Positions 37,274-45,989 of a stretch of DNA of 64,000 bases are shown here, piece after piece. Every line of letters starts with the position of its first letter. Position 1 is the first letter of the stretch. The stretch covers positions 1 to 64,000 of the forward strand of contig JANOBM010000090.1 of NCBI GenBank assembly GCA_031411655.1, given 5' to 3'. Origin of the DNA: UBA6163 sp031411655 (GTDB lineage: Bacteria; Planctomycetota; Planctomycetia; Pirellulales; Pirellulaceae). The notes under the pieces were generated by a model. That model was not told the DNA's origin and did not search any database. It was given only the letters and a program-made list of their open reading frames with translations. The position numbers were made by a program, and so were the translations under genes.

Positions 37274-37938
37274 CGATCGAGCAAGTACTTGATAACAGTC
37301 GGTCCGCCAACATTGGATTCGACGGTGAGTTTGCCACCGGCGAGCTTTGCGCGTGTCCTCATCAGACGCATGCCGTAACCGGATGTTTTATGATCGGGAT
37401 TGAAGCCGCATCCGTTGTCGCAGATGGTGACTTGGGCCAGTCGGTCGCTGCATGGCTCAGTCACCACCTTGATAACGCTTGATTTGCCGTGCCGAATGGC
37501 ATTGCGAATTGCTTCTTGGGCGATGCGTCTTGCCGCGAAACGACTTCGTTCGCTGGTCACCCATTGATCGAGGTCGCCTTCGATGGTGATCCGCACGGGG
37601 CTGTCATCGCTGTACGCTTCGCCAGCGGAGGCGAGGTGCTGTGACCAGGAAATGCCGCTGAGGTTATCGCTCGAGATTTCGCCGAGCAGTTGGCGGCCGA
37701 CATCCATGGCATGTTGGATGGAGCGGACGGAGAGCAGCAATTCATCTCGCAGGGAAACATGGGATCCACCACCCGACGGCAAGCCTGACGTCTGCTCTTG
37801 ATCAAGACGCGCCAGCATGGCTTCAAGCCGCATCTTGGCCACGAATAGGTGGGGCAAAAGGGAATCGTGGATCTCGCCCGCGACCAAAGCCTGCTGGGCA
37901 TCGATCAAATCGGCCGATGCATTGGTTGGGCGACTCAC
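37249..37938 (-). CDS. Soluble NarL-family-type histidine kinase
   Basis: A 229-residue protein with GTG start. It opens with a HisKA_3 dimerisation segment containing the phospho-acceptor candidate His24 in LVAGEIHDSLLPHL and ends in an HATPase_c domain (N box QEAIRNAIRHGKS, G1 box ICDNGCGF, G2 box SGYGMRLMRTRAKLAGG). No sensor domain or membrane helix exists, so input must come from a partner. The gene immediately upstream, 4 bp away, codes for a STAS protein; the two are probably translated together. No response regulator is near. Confidence 0.85.
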   Translation of the reverse strand: MSRPTNASADLIDAQQALVAGEIHDSLLPHLFVAKMRLEAMLARLDQEQTSGLPSGGGSHVSLRDELLLSVRSIQHAMDVGRQLLGEISSDNLSGISWSQHLASAGEAYSDDSPVRITIEGDLDQWVTSERSRFAARRIAQEAIRNAIRHGKSSVIKVVTEPCSDRLAQVTICDNGCGFNPDHKTSGYGMRLMRTRAKLAGGKLTVESNVGGPTVIKYLLDRYDDVDAV

Positions 37939-37942
37939 TTAC

Positions 37943-38308
37943 TCAGCCGAACCAACTCTTTTTCTCGAAGCTTTCGATCGCCTTGTCTTCGGTCTTTTGA
38001 ATATCAAAAAGCTTGTTGAGTTTGGTGATCTTGAATACTTCCATGACGTTGGCAGAGACTTCGCAAAACTTTAGCGTTACGCCCTGCGCCTTACATGCTT
38101 TATTGAGCATGACCAGTTTGGTGATCATGGCAGAGGACATGAAGGAGACGCCTTGGAAATTGAGAAGCATCTTCTTATGGATGGCCAAAGGTACCGAATC
38201 CTGCAACTCGCGTCCGACCTGTTCGATCCGCTGGCTGTCAAGAATCTTTCCATCAGTAAAATAGACGGCGATGATTTCGCCCTTGGTTTCGACGTTGACG
38301 GCAGCCAT
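37943..38308 (-). CDS. STAS-domain protein (anti-sigma factor antagonist type)
   Basis: A 121-residue STAS domain (start ATG 38308; an in-frame ATG at 38395 would add 29 unrelated residues). Strands GEIIAVYFTDGKILD and KKMLLNFQGVSFMSSAMITKLVMLNK follow the SpoIIAA pattern, where the first serine of the SS pair after the buried strand is the usual phosphorylation site. Such proteins act as switches that bind a kinase or anti-sigma factor. It lies 4 bp before the histidine kinase gene, which could be its partner kinase although HisKA_3 kinases normally transfer phosphate to a response regulator rather than to a STAS serine. Confidence 0.85.
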   Translation of the reverse strand: MAAVNVETKGEIIAVYFTDGKILDSQRIEQVGRELQDSVPLAIHKKMLLNFQGVSFMSSAMITKLVMLNKACKAQGVTLKFCEVSANVMEVFKITKLNKLFDIQKTEDKAIESFEKKSWFG

Positions 38309-38892
38309 GCTAGCGGGTCTCGGTGAGACGGAAAATGGGAAATGGGTAGACCGATAGGTTAACAACGCGGGGGCCGGATCGCAATTCATTGGCACCCCCT
38401 AAGGGTGTGATTTTACGAATGCGGTAGGCATCGGAGGTCGCTTTTGGGGAATTGGCAGGGCTTTGATACGCCCAAAACCGTCGTCAGTGGGCGGTTTGGA
38501 TTGTTACCGCAAAAGCCAAGAGGGCGTCTTTTGCTACTTTTGGGGAGCGAAAACCTTCAGACAGCATGGGCATCGATAGCGGATCTCGCAGGAAGCTGAT
38601 TCGACATCTTTCGTCGTCACCACTTTCTGCAAAGTTCGCTTTTCCCGGATCACACCGCCAGTCAGACGACTCCACCACTCGCCCACCGTTGGACAGCAGC
38701 GTTCGATCGCCGAATAGAGTCCGCTGCGGCATGGCGGGCCGGGTAAGCAAACATCCTGACACCAGGGGTTATCGCGGTCGAAAATCCAACGCGGTTAGGA
38801 TTCGTGTCATTGCCGGGGCACACGCGATTGGGCAGCATGAAGACCATTTCGGTCGGCTTGCACTGAATCGTTAGTAGTTGATTCGCTTATTA
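38309..38892. other. Intergenic region, no gene seen
   Basis: 584 bp between the STAS gene and the FlgN-like gene. Two short inverted repeats are visible: caccc/gggtg around 38394-38408 and gcaaaag/cttttgc at 38509-38534 with a 12-nt loop. Overlapping frames at 38484-38762 (minus) and 38566-38874 (plus) have no recognisable content. Confidence 0.4.
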
Positions 38893-39354
38893 TCAGCCTA
38901 GCGAAGAGAAGTCGATTCTAGGCGTTGATGTTACTGCGGACTGCGATTGATAGGCTGAGCTCGCGATACGACCGCTGTCCATTTGTCTCAACCGTTGGTC
39001 AAGATGATCGCGTGTTTCGGTGATTGCTACTTCACAAGATCGTTCGATCTCGATGAGAGTTTCGAAGCCTTGTGCCGCATCATCTCGCAGTCCTTGGCAT
39101 TGGCGGCGAAGCTCCTCGGTTGGCCAAAAAGCGTCGTTCTCAACCGCTGGGCGCATGTCCTGAAGCGATTGGCGAACGGCTTCGAGGCGTTCGAGTTCGG
39201 GTTGCTTACGTGCGAGTATGGCGATGAGTTCATTCATTCGCCCTGCCTCAATAGCGACCATTTGCTCATGCCCTCGCTCGATAAGCGAGCGAAGAAGATC
39301 AAACTGTTCCTGCAATAGTTCTACGAAATGAGCGGTGTCGGGCTGGAGATTCAT
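38893..39354 (-). CDS. FlgN-like coiled-coil protein
   Basis: A 153-residue mainly helical protein. The N-terminal LLQEQFDLLRSLIERGHEQM and MNELIAILARKQPELERLEAV, followed by a second long helix, fit the FlgN family of flagellar export chaperones for hook-associated proteins, and many planctomycetes swim at one life stage. Similarity is at the level of helical pattern and can mislead; no other flagellar gene lies in the window. It begins 28 bp after the TPR gene on the same strand, so the two are probably co-expressed. Confidence 0.5.
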   Translation of the reverse strand: MNLQPDTAHFVELLQEQFDLLRSLIERGHEQMVAIEAGRMNELIAILARKQPELERLEAVRQSLQDMRPAVENDAFWPTEELRRQCQGLRDDAAQGFETLIEIERSCEVAITETRDHLDQRLRQMDSGRIASSAYQSQSAVTSTPRIDFSSLG

Positions 39355-39382
39355 GTTTCGATTCTTGCTGCAAAGTTCGAAG

Positions 39383-41947
39383 TTAGGCGTCGCTGTCTTC
39401 AGGCATGGGGTTACGGTCGAGCCAATTCAATAGTTCTTTCCATCGCTTACGATCGTAACGAGTGGTTTTGAGGAATGAATCCTCCGACTCTGGCGGTATA
39501 CGCTTGAGGATGACATTGGCTTGGCGAATGACCAATCGAGCCTCTTGCGGCCGATTGAGCTCGCGCAAGCAGCGTGCTTGCCCTAGCATCGCCTCCAATG
39601 CAGGGGGCGCATTCATGTATCGAAGCGATACCCCACGAAAGGCCTCGGCCGATTGTTCGAATCGCCCCAGTTCAAAGAGTGTATCCGCTTCGGCAACATA
39701 GCAATTGCGAAGCATCGCTTCCTGAGACTCACCCAGTGGTAATTCTTCCTCTTGGCTGGCCAAGTTTTGCCGAAGGGCAGTGAATCCTGCGAGGGCAGCC
39801 GTCAAGTGTTGGTCTGCCTGAATACGGATTTGGCGTTTGGCTGCGTCCAGAACGTCAGTCGATTCGGTTTGCAGCTTCAGCCAGGCTGAAGCTAATTGAT
39901 GCGCACGAGCATTCAAGTAGGTGGCGTGCTTTGCGCGCGGATCAGGCCAATAACGCGTGGATGCTTCCTGGAGTCGAAGGATTGCTTTCTCAAGGAACGG
40001 CTGCGCTTCGCGCAATGAATCCATTGAAGGCGCTTGCGGAGACGATGGTGATTTGCGTGCGATGTCCCATTTTAAGTGGGCATCGTTTCCTTGTTGGAAG
40101 AGTAGTTCGCCGAGTGCGTAGAGTGAATCTCGCCAGACGGGACTATCAGGTGTGAGGTCGCTATCGGTGAGATTGGATTCAAGCATTGCCTCGGCTTCGG
40201 CGTATCGTTGCGACTCGGCGAGTGCGAGCGCTGAATGGAGTCGTGCGTCGTATCGCACTGGGTCGCGGGGAAACTCGACGATGCAGTCTTCGAGCGACAC
40301 CAACGCGCCGGCTGGATCTCCGGTCGCGAGTGCCGCTTTTCCAAGAGCCAAGAGTGCTCGTGGTTGTTTACGTCGATCTTCGTACTGCAAGTAAATACCG
40401 AGCAATTCCACACAGGTTGCGAACTGCCCGCTGTCTTCGTAGGCTTCAATCGCTTGCCAGAGAGTATCGCAATACTGCTCGGTATCAAAACGCAGTTTTG
40501 CCGACGCCGCAAACGCATCACCTGCGGCGCGGAAACGTTTCTTGATCGACGCAATTGTCTCGGGATCGCCTTCACGACTGGAATTGCGAATCGACTCGAC
40601 CATTTGTTCGGCGGCCTGACGGTGTGAAATCGCTTCCTCATAGTATGCGTCTGCTTGAGGAAATAACGTGGGAAGAGTTTTGGCGATCGCGACGCACTCG
40701 TCGAAGCGATTTTGTTCACGGAGGACCTGCATTGCTGCGACCAACCGAGATCGAAAAGATACCAGGTCGATCGCCGACCCATCGTAGTTTTGTTCGTTTC
40801 CGATCGCCCGGAGAATGTACCGCACGGTTTGCAAAGCTTCGTCCCCTTTGCCAGCCTCGGCTAACCATTCAATTTCTTCAATTCCAGCCGCGATGCTTGC
40901 CCCAATAAATGGTTGTTGTTGGCGAACCGCTGTCAGCAACGCAATCGATTCCAAGGGTTGCGCTGAACACGCAAGCGCGCGCGCCGCCCAAAGGCTTGCT
41001 TGATTGCTAATGTCGGGAGTCGCGTCGCGTTGCAATGAGTTAAGTCGCGTCATCGCGTTTGCAAGAAACGTGACAGCGTCCGCGCGCACTTTCGTGTCAG
41101 TCGCTTTCCCTTTGCCAAACCGCTCAATCGCCTCCGATACGTCGGCAATTGCCTGATATAGACTGACTTTGGACATCCGATAGAACGTCGGTGCGTCGGC
41201 GCCTTGCACACGAGTCGATATGCGTTGCTCGATATCAGCCAGTAGTTTTCTCGCGTCTTCATATCGGTTGAGGCGAATGAGGCACTGCGCGCGGAGCGTG
41301 TCCCAGTCGTCTCTAGCGGCATCCGATCGCAACGTACTCGAATCGACAAGGTCGAGGGCTTCGAGCCCGAGCGAGGCGGCTTGTTTCTCCCCGTAAAGAA
41401 GGCATTCCACGACGATTGGAACCAGTTCTTCTCGAAAAGCCGCATTTCGATCAATGCACCGATCAAGCGCTTCGATGGCGCCTACATAGTCGCCTATCTG
41501 GTACAGAGAGAGACCCAACAGTCGGTCTCCTTCATCTTCACGGCCCAGTGGCCACCCTTTGACGGCGGTTTGCAGATGGGGAAGCGCGACGTAAAGCGAG
41601 GCACGACGTTGCTTGACGTCTTCAATCAGCAGGGCTTCACTGGCCTGCCCGGCTCCAATCAAAAATTCGCGAAGTAAATTGAGTTCTTGCGGCGGCTCGT
41701 CACCAAGCGTGGACTGTTCGGCTAGATCGGAAGCGGTCCGAAAGTTACCCAGTGAATATTGTCGCGAGGCGATTTGTAGCGTCGCTTCACCGGGACCAAT
41801 TCCCGCCTGCATCCATGTTGCGAAGAGAGCGGCAAATCCCACGACGGTCGTGACCGCTGCGACAATGAGCAGCTTCGCGGTCAGGTCCGATGAACGCGGA
41901 TTACCGGCAGGTGGCTCTTTTTCGCTAGATTTTCCCGTTGCAGCCAT
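39383..41947 (-). CDS. Membrane-anchored TPR-repeat protein
   Basis: An 854-residue protein with one transmembrane helix near the N-terminus (about residues 26-48, LLIVAAVTTVVGFAALFATW) and a large helical region of tetratricopeptide-type repeats outside, for example YSLGNFRTASDLAEQS, YQIGDYVGAIEALDRCID, FELGRFEQSAEAFRGVS and LGKAALATGDPAGALVSLEDC. TPR arrays serve as protein-binding scaffolds. The short cytoplasmic N-terminus and a large periplasmic part are predicted. No enzymatic motif is seen. Confidence 0.8.
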   Translation of the reverse strand: MAATGKSSEKEPPAGNPRSSDLTAKLLIVAAVTTVVGFAALFATWMQAGIGPGEATLQIASRQYSLGNFRTASDLAEQSTLGDEPPQELNLLREFLIGAGQASEALLIEDVKQRRASLYVALPHLQTAVKGWPLGREDEGDRLLGLSLYQIGDYVGAIEALDRCIDRNAAFREELVPIVVECLLYGEKQAASLGLEALDLVDSSTLRSDAARDDWDTLRAQCLIRLNRYEDARKLLADIEQRISTRVQGADAPTFYRMSKVSLYQAIADVSEAIERFGKGKATDTKVRADAVTFLANAMTRLNSLQRDATPDISNQASLWAARALACSAQPLESIALLTAVRQQQPFIGASIAAGIEEIEWLAEAGKGDEALQTVRYILRAIGNEQNYDGSAIDLVSFRSRLVAAMQVLREQNRFDECVAIAKTLPTLFPQADAYYEEAISHRQAAEQMVESIRNSSREGDPETIASIKKRFRAAGDAFAASAKLRFDTEQYCDTLWQAIEAYEDSGQFATCVELLGIYLQYEDRRKQPRALLALGKAALATGDPAGALVSLEDCIVEFPRDPVRYDARLHSALALAESQRYAEAEAMLESNLTDSDLTPDSPVWRDSLYALGELLFQQGNDAHLKWDIARKSPSSPQAPSMDSLREAQPFLEKAILRLQEASTRYWPDPRAKHATYLNARAHQLASAWLKLQTESTDVLDAAKRQIRIQADQHLTAALAGFTALRQNLASQEEELPLGESQEAMLRNCYVAEADTLFELGRFEQSAEAFRGVSLRYMNAPPALEAMLGQARCLRELNRPQEARLVIRQANVILKRIPPESEDSFLKTTRYDRKRWKELLNWLDRNPMPEDSDA

Positions 41948-42225
41948 GACGCGTTGCAGCGCGATCCCGATGTTTGAGGCTCTTTATCAAAAACGATGAA
42001 TAATCGCAGGCCTGCGTTCGGGGCAAGAGAAATACCGGCGCATTCGTCACTACTGTCCCTTCGGATGGTGACAAAGTCATCGTAAATCCAAACAAATTGC
42101 GTAAACGGAATCCTCTTCGTAACCGGTGTGCTAGGTTTCAGTGGCACAGATTGCTGCCAAAACCCACCCACTAAGCTCCGTCGTTCGGCTTTCAGTCGGA
42201 CTACCCCGCCAAGAGGATTTCCAGC

Positions 42226-42615
42226 GTGAACGCTTCTATCACTGAAACCGCAGCTCAACAAATCGTTACCGTTGACCGACGTCGGAATGATCGCCGGATG
42301 ACGGAACCCGATGCGGGTCCTCGACCGCTAGCAAATAAGCCAAGCAAGCGAGCTGTTCGACGTCGGCATATTGATCCGACGACCTGTGAACGGGATTATC
42401 GACAAGACGAAATCGATTTCATGCGAGCCATGGACGATTACAAGCGCTCGGCCGGAAGAATGTTCCCCACTTGCAGCGAAGTCCTGGAAGTGGTTCGATC
42501 GATGGGGTATGTGCGTCTGAGTGACGAGCAGATCGAAATGCTTGGAGATACCCTGGTTGAACCCGCTGAAGAATTCGACGCGGAATGCGAATCGGATGAT
42601 CGCGATTTCGAGTAA
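42226..42615 (+). CDS. Hypothetical basic/acidic small protein
   Basis: A 129-residue protein from GTG 42226; ATG 42299 is an alternative start. The N-terminal part is rich in arginine (VDRRRNDRRM, KRAVRRRH), the middle reads YRQDEIDFMRAMDDYKRSAG followed by RMFPTCSEVLEVVRSMGY, and the end is strongly acidic. The middle segment, with its conserved-looking helix and MFPTxSEVLEVV turn, resembles a short helical domain found in hypothetical proteins of planctomycetes. No function is assigned. The 278-bp region upstream is shared with the divergent TPR gene. Confidence 0.65.
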   Translation: MNASITETAAQQIVTVDRRRNDRRMTEPDAGPRPLANKPSKRAVRRRHIDPTTCERDYRQDEIDFMRAMDDYKRSAGRMFPTCSEVLEVVRSMGYVRLSDEQIEMLGDTLVEPAEEFDAECESDDRDFE

Positions 42616-42699
42616 TGTGAGGGGCGACTGAGGTTCTCTGTTTTTCAAAATAGCCATGTTCGCGAGAACATGGCACTTTGTCGGAACTTGTGAATCGCC

Positions 42700-43158
42700 T
42701 TGGCGAGCCTTGTAACCCTGGATATCAATCGCACCCAGGCGGTAGTCGCTTGTACGCCGCCGAGAGGCAAATCTGTGGCACAGTGTTTGATCGTTGCCGG
42801 TTATCTTTGGGCCAGCCCGAACACCTGCCTGGGAATCGCGATCGGTTGGTTGCTTGGCGGCCGATTCTCCGTGGTGGATGGTGTCATCGAAATCCACGGA
42901 ACGCGGGTGGCTGCGGCGCTTGGTTCGCTTTGGATGCCCGCAATGGCCATTACACTTGGGCATTGTGTCCTTGGTCAGTCGGCAGCTGCGTTAGCGATCA
43001 CTCGGACACACGAGCGCGTTCACGTGCGGCAGTACCAGCGATGGGGGCCGGTTTTCATTCCTGCTTATCTCGCCGCTTGGGCTTACCTGCGGTCCAAAGG
43101 GCGGGATGGTTATCGCGAAAATCCGTTTGAGATCGAAGCGTATCGCGACGGCGTCTGA
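42700..43158 (+). CDS. Membrane protein with HExxH-like motif
   Basis: A 152-residue protein if begun at TTG 42700; GTG 42775 is equally likely and would leave 127 residues beginning just before the first helix. Two apolar segments are seen (CLIVAGYLWASPNTCLGIAI and VAAALGSLWMPAMAITLGH). The C-terminal part reads THERVHVRQYQRWGPVFIPAYL and ends in ENPFEIEAYRDG. HERVHVRQY keeps an H-E-x-x-H pattern with a downstream glutamate (FEIEAY) that could complete a zinc site; similar short proteins occur widely as hypothetical membrane proteins. A metallopeptidase activity is unproven. Confidence 0.6.
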   Translation: MASLVTLDINRTQAVVACTPPRGKSVAQCLIVAGYLWASPNTCLGIAIGWLLGGRFSVVDGVIEIHGTRVAAALGSLWMPAMAITLGHCVLGQSAAALAITRTHERVHVRQYQRWGPVFIPAYLAAWAYLRSKGRDGYRENPFEIEAYRDGV

Positions 43159-43221
43159 TCCTTTCGATCCCACTTCTGCCATCGATAGTGCCGTAGGACT
43201 CGATTCAATTAGCCAGCGGCA

Positions 43222-44247
43222 TCAATCGTTTTGCATTTGCTTGGCTGCATCGCGTGCGAAATAGGTCAGAATCGCATCCGCTCCGCCGCGTCGTAGCGAA
43301 AGTAAACTTTCCATCATGGCTCGGTCACGATCCAGCCAGCCGCGTTCGGCCGCAGCGCAGATCATGGCGTACTCCCCGCTGACTTGATAAGCCAGTACAG
43401 GGACCGCGAATGCGTCCTTCACTCGCCGGATGATGTCTAGATATGGCATTCCGGGTTTGACCATGACCATATCGGCTCCCTCACGCAGATCAAGCGCCAC
43501 TTCATGTAACGCCTCATCACTGTTTGAAGGATCTTGTTGATAAGTCTTTTTGTCACCGCCCGCCAAATTTTTTGCTGACCCGACGGCATCACGGAAGGGG
43601 CCATAGAAAGCGCTCGCATACTTCGCTGCATAAGCCAAAATCTGGACGTCTTCAAAGCCTGAATGATCCAGCGCCTTACGGATTGCGCCGACACGACCAT
43701 CCATCATATCACTGGGGGCGATGATGCTGCATCCCGCTTCCGCTTGGACGATGGCCTGTTTGCAAAGGATGGCGATGGTCTCATCATTGACCACATAGGC
43801 ATCGCGAATCAGGCCATCGTGTCCGTGGCTGCTGTAGGGATCAAGTGCAACATCACAGATGATCCCAAGGGAATCGCCGACTTCTTGATAAACGGCGCGT
43901 ACCGCGCGACATACCAAGTTTTCAGGATTGGTGGCTTCGCGAGCGTCATCCGTTTTTAGAATGGGATCCGTTGCAGGAAACACTGCAATGGCCGGAATGC
44001 CCAGTTCTGCCGCCTGCGCAGCGGCTCGTCTCAAAGGGTCAATCCCTAGGCGACTCACGCCGGGAAGGCTGGCGATGGGCTGCTCACCCGTAGGTTGGTC
44101 CACGACGAAAATCGGCCAAATCAGGTCGTCTACCGAGAGTCGCGTCTCCGCAACCAGTCTCCGCGACCAATCATGCCGACGTAGCCTCCGTAAGCGAACT
44201 GCTGGGAAGTCGCCGCGGGACGAAGAAAACATGAAAAACACATCCAT
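43222..44247 (-). CDS. hemB: Delta-aminolevulinic acid dehydratase (porphobilinogen synthase)
   Basis: A 341-residue enzyme that joins two 5-aminolevulinate molecules into porphobilinogen for haem. The two active-site lysines lie in AYAAKYASAFYGPFRDA and MVKPGMPYLDIIRRV. The metal loop reads DVALDPYSSHGHDG: the three zinc cysteines of the E. coli type (CxC...C) are replaced by A, D and D, so this is the magnesium/potassium-dependent form without catalytic zinc. The start ATG 44247 (MDVFFMF) may be early; ATG 44232 is an alternative. It lies alone between convergent and divergent neighbours. Confidence 0.95.
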   Translation of the reverse strand: MDVFFMFSSSRGDFPAVRLRRLRRHDWSRRLVAETRLSVDDLIWPIFVVDQPTGEQPIASLPGVSRLGIDPLRRAAAQAAELGIPAIAVFPATDPILKTDDAREATNPENLVCRAVRAVYQEVGDSLGIICDVALDPYSSHGHDGLIRDAYVVNDETIAILCKQAIVQAEAGCSIIAPSDMMDGRVGAIRKALDHSGFEDVQILAYAAKYASAFYGPFRDAVGSAKNLAGGDKKTYQQDPSNSDEALHEVALDLREGADMVMVKPGMPYLDIIRRVKDAFAVPVLAYQVSGEYAMICAAAERGWLDRDRAMMESLLSLRRGGADAILTYFARDAAKQMQND

Positions 44248-44358
44248 TAAGGGGCATTATTGAGCGATGACACGAAGGGCTCGCCGCAGAAATACGACTA
44301 CTCTGTTATACTCGCTTGAACTGCCAACGTACCCACCCCCACATCAGGAACCGATTGG

Positions 44359-45891
44359 ATGAAATCGATAACGCTGGCCTTGGCCATGCTGTGCGGCTGT
44401 TGCCTCCACGTGCCATTCACTTTCGCCGAAGATGCCGTCGAACCGACGAAAATAAAAGCCTTGCTTATCGACGGACAGAACAATCACAACTGGCAGCAGA
44501 CGACGCCTCTCATCAAGCAGACTTTGGAAGGTTGCGGCTTGTTCACTGTCGACGTCGTGACCACGCCAAGTGCTGGATCCGATATGTCTACGTTTGCTCC
44601 GACGTTTTCTGACTATGGTGTTGTCGTTTCGAACTACAACGGCGATGAGTGGAGTGAGGGAACCAAGGCCGCATTTGACAAATATGTCTCAGGCGGCGGT
44701 GGATTCGTGAGCGTTCACGCCGCTGACAATTCGTTTTCGGGCTGGCACGCCTACAATCGGATGATCGGTCTCGGAGGCTGGGGCGGCCGCAGCGAGAAGG
44801 ACGGGCCCTACGTCCGTTGGAAGGAGGAGATCGGCGGTTTCACACGAGACCTCAGCGAGGGAAGCGGGGGCACCCACGGCCAACGCACTCCATTTCTCGT
44901 TGTCGTGCGAGACACTGACCATCCGATCACCAGTGGGCTGCCGAAATCGTGGATGCAGGCAAAAGACGAACTCTACGGAAAACTCCGCGGCCCAGCCGAA
45001 AACATGCATGTATTAGCGACTGCGTATTCGGAACCAGCGACGGGGGGAACCGGTGAACATGAGCCCATCCTGATGTCCATTCAGTACGGAGATGGTCGCG
45101 TATTTCATACAACGCTTGGTCATGATGTCGAAGCAATGCAGGGCGTGGCATTTCAAGTCACTCTCCAGCGAGGCGCGGAATGGGCCGCGACAGGTAAGGT
45201 TTCGTTGCCACCCGTCGATGCCGCAGTGCTTACCAGCGACAAGGCCGCGACTCGCGATCCGGCGGCATTGCCCGACGCCGGCGATGTCAGTTTCGATAGC
45301 GATAAAGCGCCTCGTCTCGATGCACCGGGTTGGGTTGATCTGTTCAATGCCAAAGATCTGACCGGCTGGAGCCAAAAAAATGGCACCGCCAAGTATCGTG
45401 TTCAAGATGGGACCATTGTGGGTGCGACTTCCCAAGGAAGTCCGAATTCGTTCCTTTGCACGGAGATGAACTATGGTGATTTTGAACTTTCATTCGAGGT
45501 GATGGCAGACGTCGGTCTCAACTCCGGTGTTCAAATTCGTTCGGCGAGTAAGTCTGATTTCCAAAATGGCCGCGTTCATGGTCCTCAAGTCGAAATCGAA
45601 GCCTCCCCCGGCGAGGCAGGATACATTTACAGTGAGGGGACTGGGCGTGGTTGGATTAGTGGCTCGCAACCGATAAAGGATTCCTACAAAAACGGTCAGT
45701 GGAATCAATACCTCGTGCGTGCCTCGGGAGATCGATTGCAAACTTGGATCAACGACCAAAAAATTGAAGACATTCGCGATGCAGAATCGGCGAAAGAAGG
45801 CTTCATCGGTCTTCAGGTCCATGGTATCGGAAAAGACGAAGGACCTTATGAGGTTCGATGGCGAAACATCAAGATCCGACCGTTGAATTAG
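44359..45891 (+). CDS. Secreted ThuA-DUF1080 two-domain protein
   Basis: A 510-residue protein with a signal peptide (LALAMLCGCCLHVPFTFAED). Residues about 30-280 form a ThuA (trehalose-utilisation, GATase1-like) domain: IKALLIDGQNNHNW, YGVVVSNYNGDEWSEG, GGGGFVSVHAADNSF, HPITSGLPKSW and GRVFHTTLGHD. Residues 320-510 form a DUF1080 (3-keto-disaccharide hydrolase/laminin-like) domain: GWVDLFNAKDLTGWSQ, GDFELSFEVMADVGLNSGVQ and the end VRWRNIKIRPL. The pair is a planctomycete hallmark linked to 3-keto-glycoside breakdown outside the cytoplasm. The exact sugar is unknown. A hairpin terminator follows. Confidence 0.88.
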   Translation: MKSITLALAMLCGCCLHVPFTFAEDAVEPTKIKALLIDGQNNHNWQQTTPLIKQTLEGCGLFTVDVVTTPSAGSDMSTFAPTFSDYGVVVSNYNGDEWSEGTKAAFDKYVSGGGGFVSVHAADNSFSGWHAYNRMIGLGGWGGRSEKDGPYVRWKEEIGGFTRDLSEGSGGTHGQRTPFLVVVRDTDHPITSGLPKSWMQAKDELYGKLRGPAENMHVLATAYSEPATGGTGEHEPILMSIQYGDGRVFHTTLGHDVEAMQGVAFQVTLQRGAEWAATGKVSLPPVDAAVLTSDKAATRDPAALPDAGDVSFDSDKAPRLDAPGWVDLFNAKDLTGWSQKNGTAKYRVQDGTIVGATSQGSPNSFLCTEMNYGDFELSFEVMADVGLNSGVQIRSASKSDFQNGRVHGPQVEIEASPGEAGYIYSEGTGRGWISGSQPIKDSYKNGQWNQYLVRASGDRLQTWINDQKIEDIRDAESAKEGFIGLQVHGIGKDEGPYEVRWRNIKIRPLN

Positions 45892-45952
45892 TTTGCCCTT
45901 CGATCAGATCGTTATTGCAAATGACTTGCGGGGTCTTGGCTTGTCGAATGCA

Positions 45953-45979
45953 AAAACGGGGGTAGCGGACCACCGTTTT
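45953..45979. terminator. Bidirectional hairpin terminator between convergent genes
   Basis: The arms aaaacgg (45953-45959) and ccgtttt (45973-45979) are perfectly complementary, with an inner ggt/acc pair inside the loop. The A run on one side and T run on the other let it work in both directions. It lies in the 98-bp gap between the ends of the ThuA-DUF1080 gene and the FAD oxidoreductase gene. Confidence 0.65.
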
Positions 45980-45989
45980 CTACTTGTTT

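Noticed and set aside
38484..38762. 92-codon minus-strand frame before the STAS gene
   Set aside because: No family, overlaps another frame on the other strand, no ribosome binding site.
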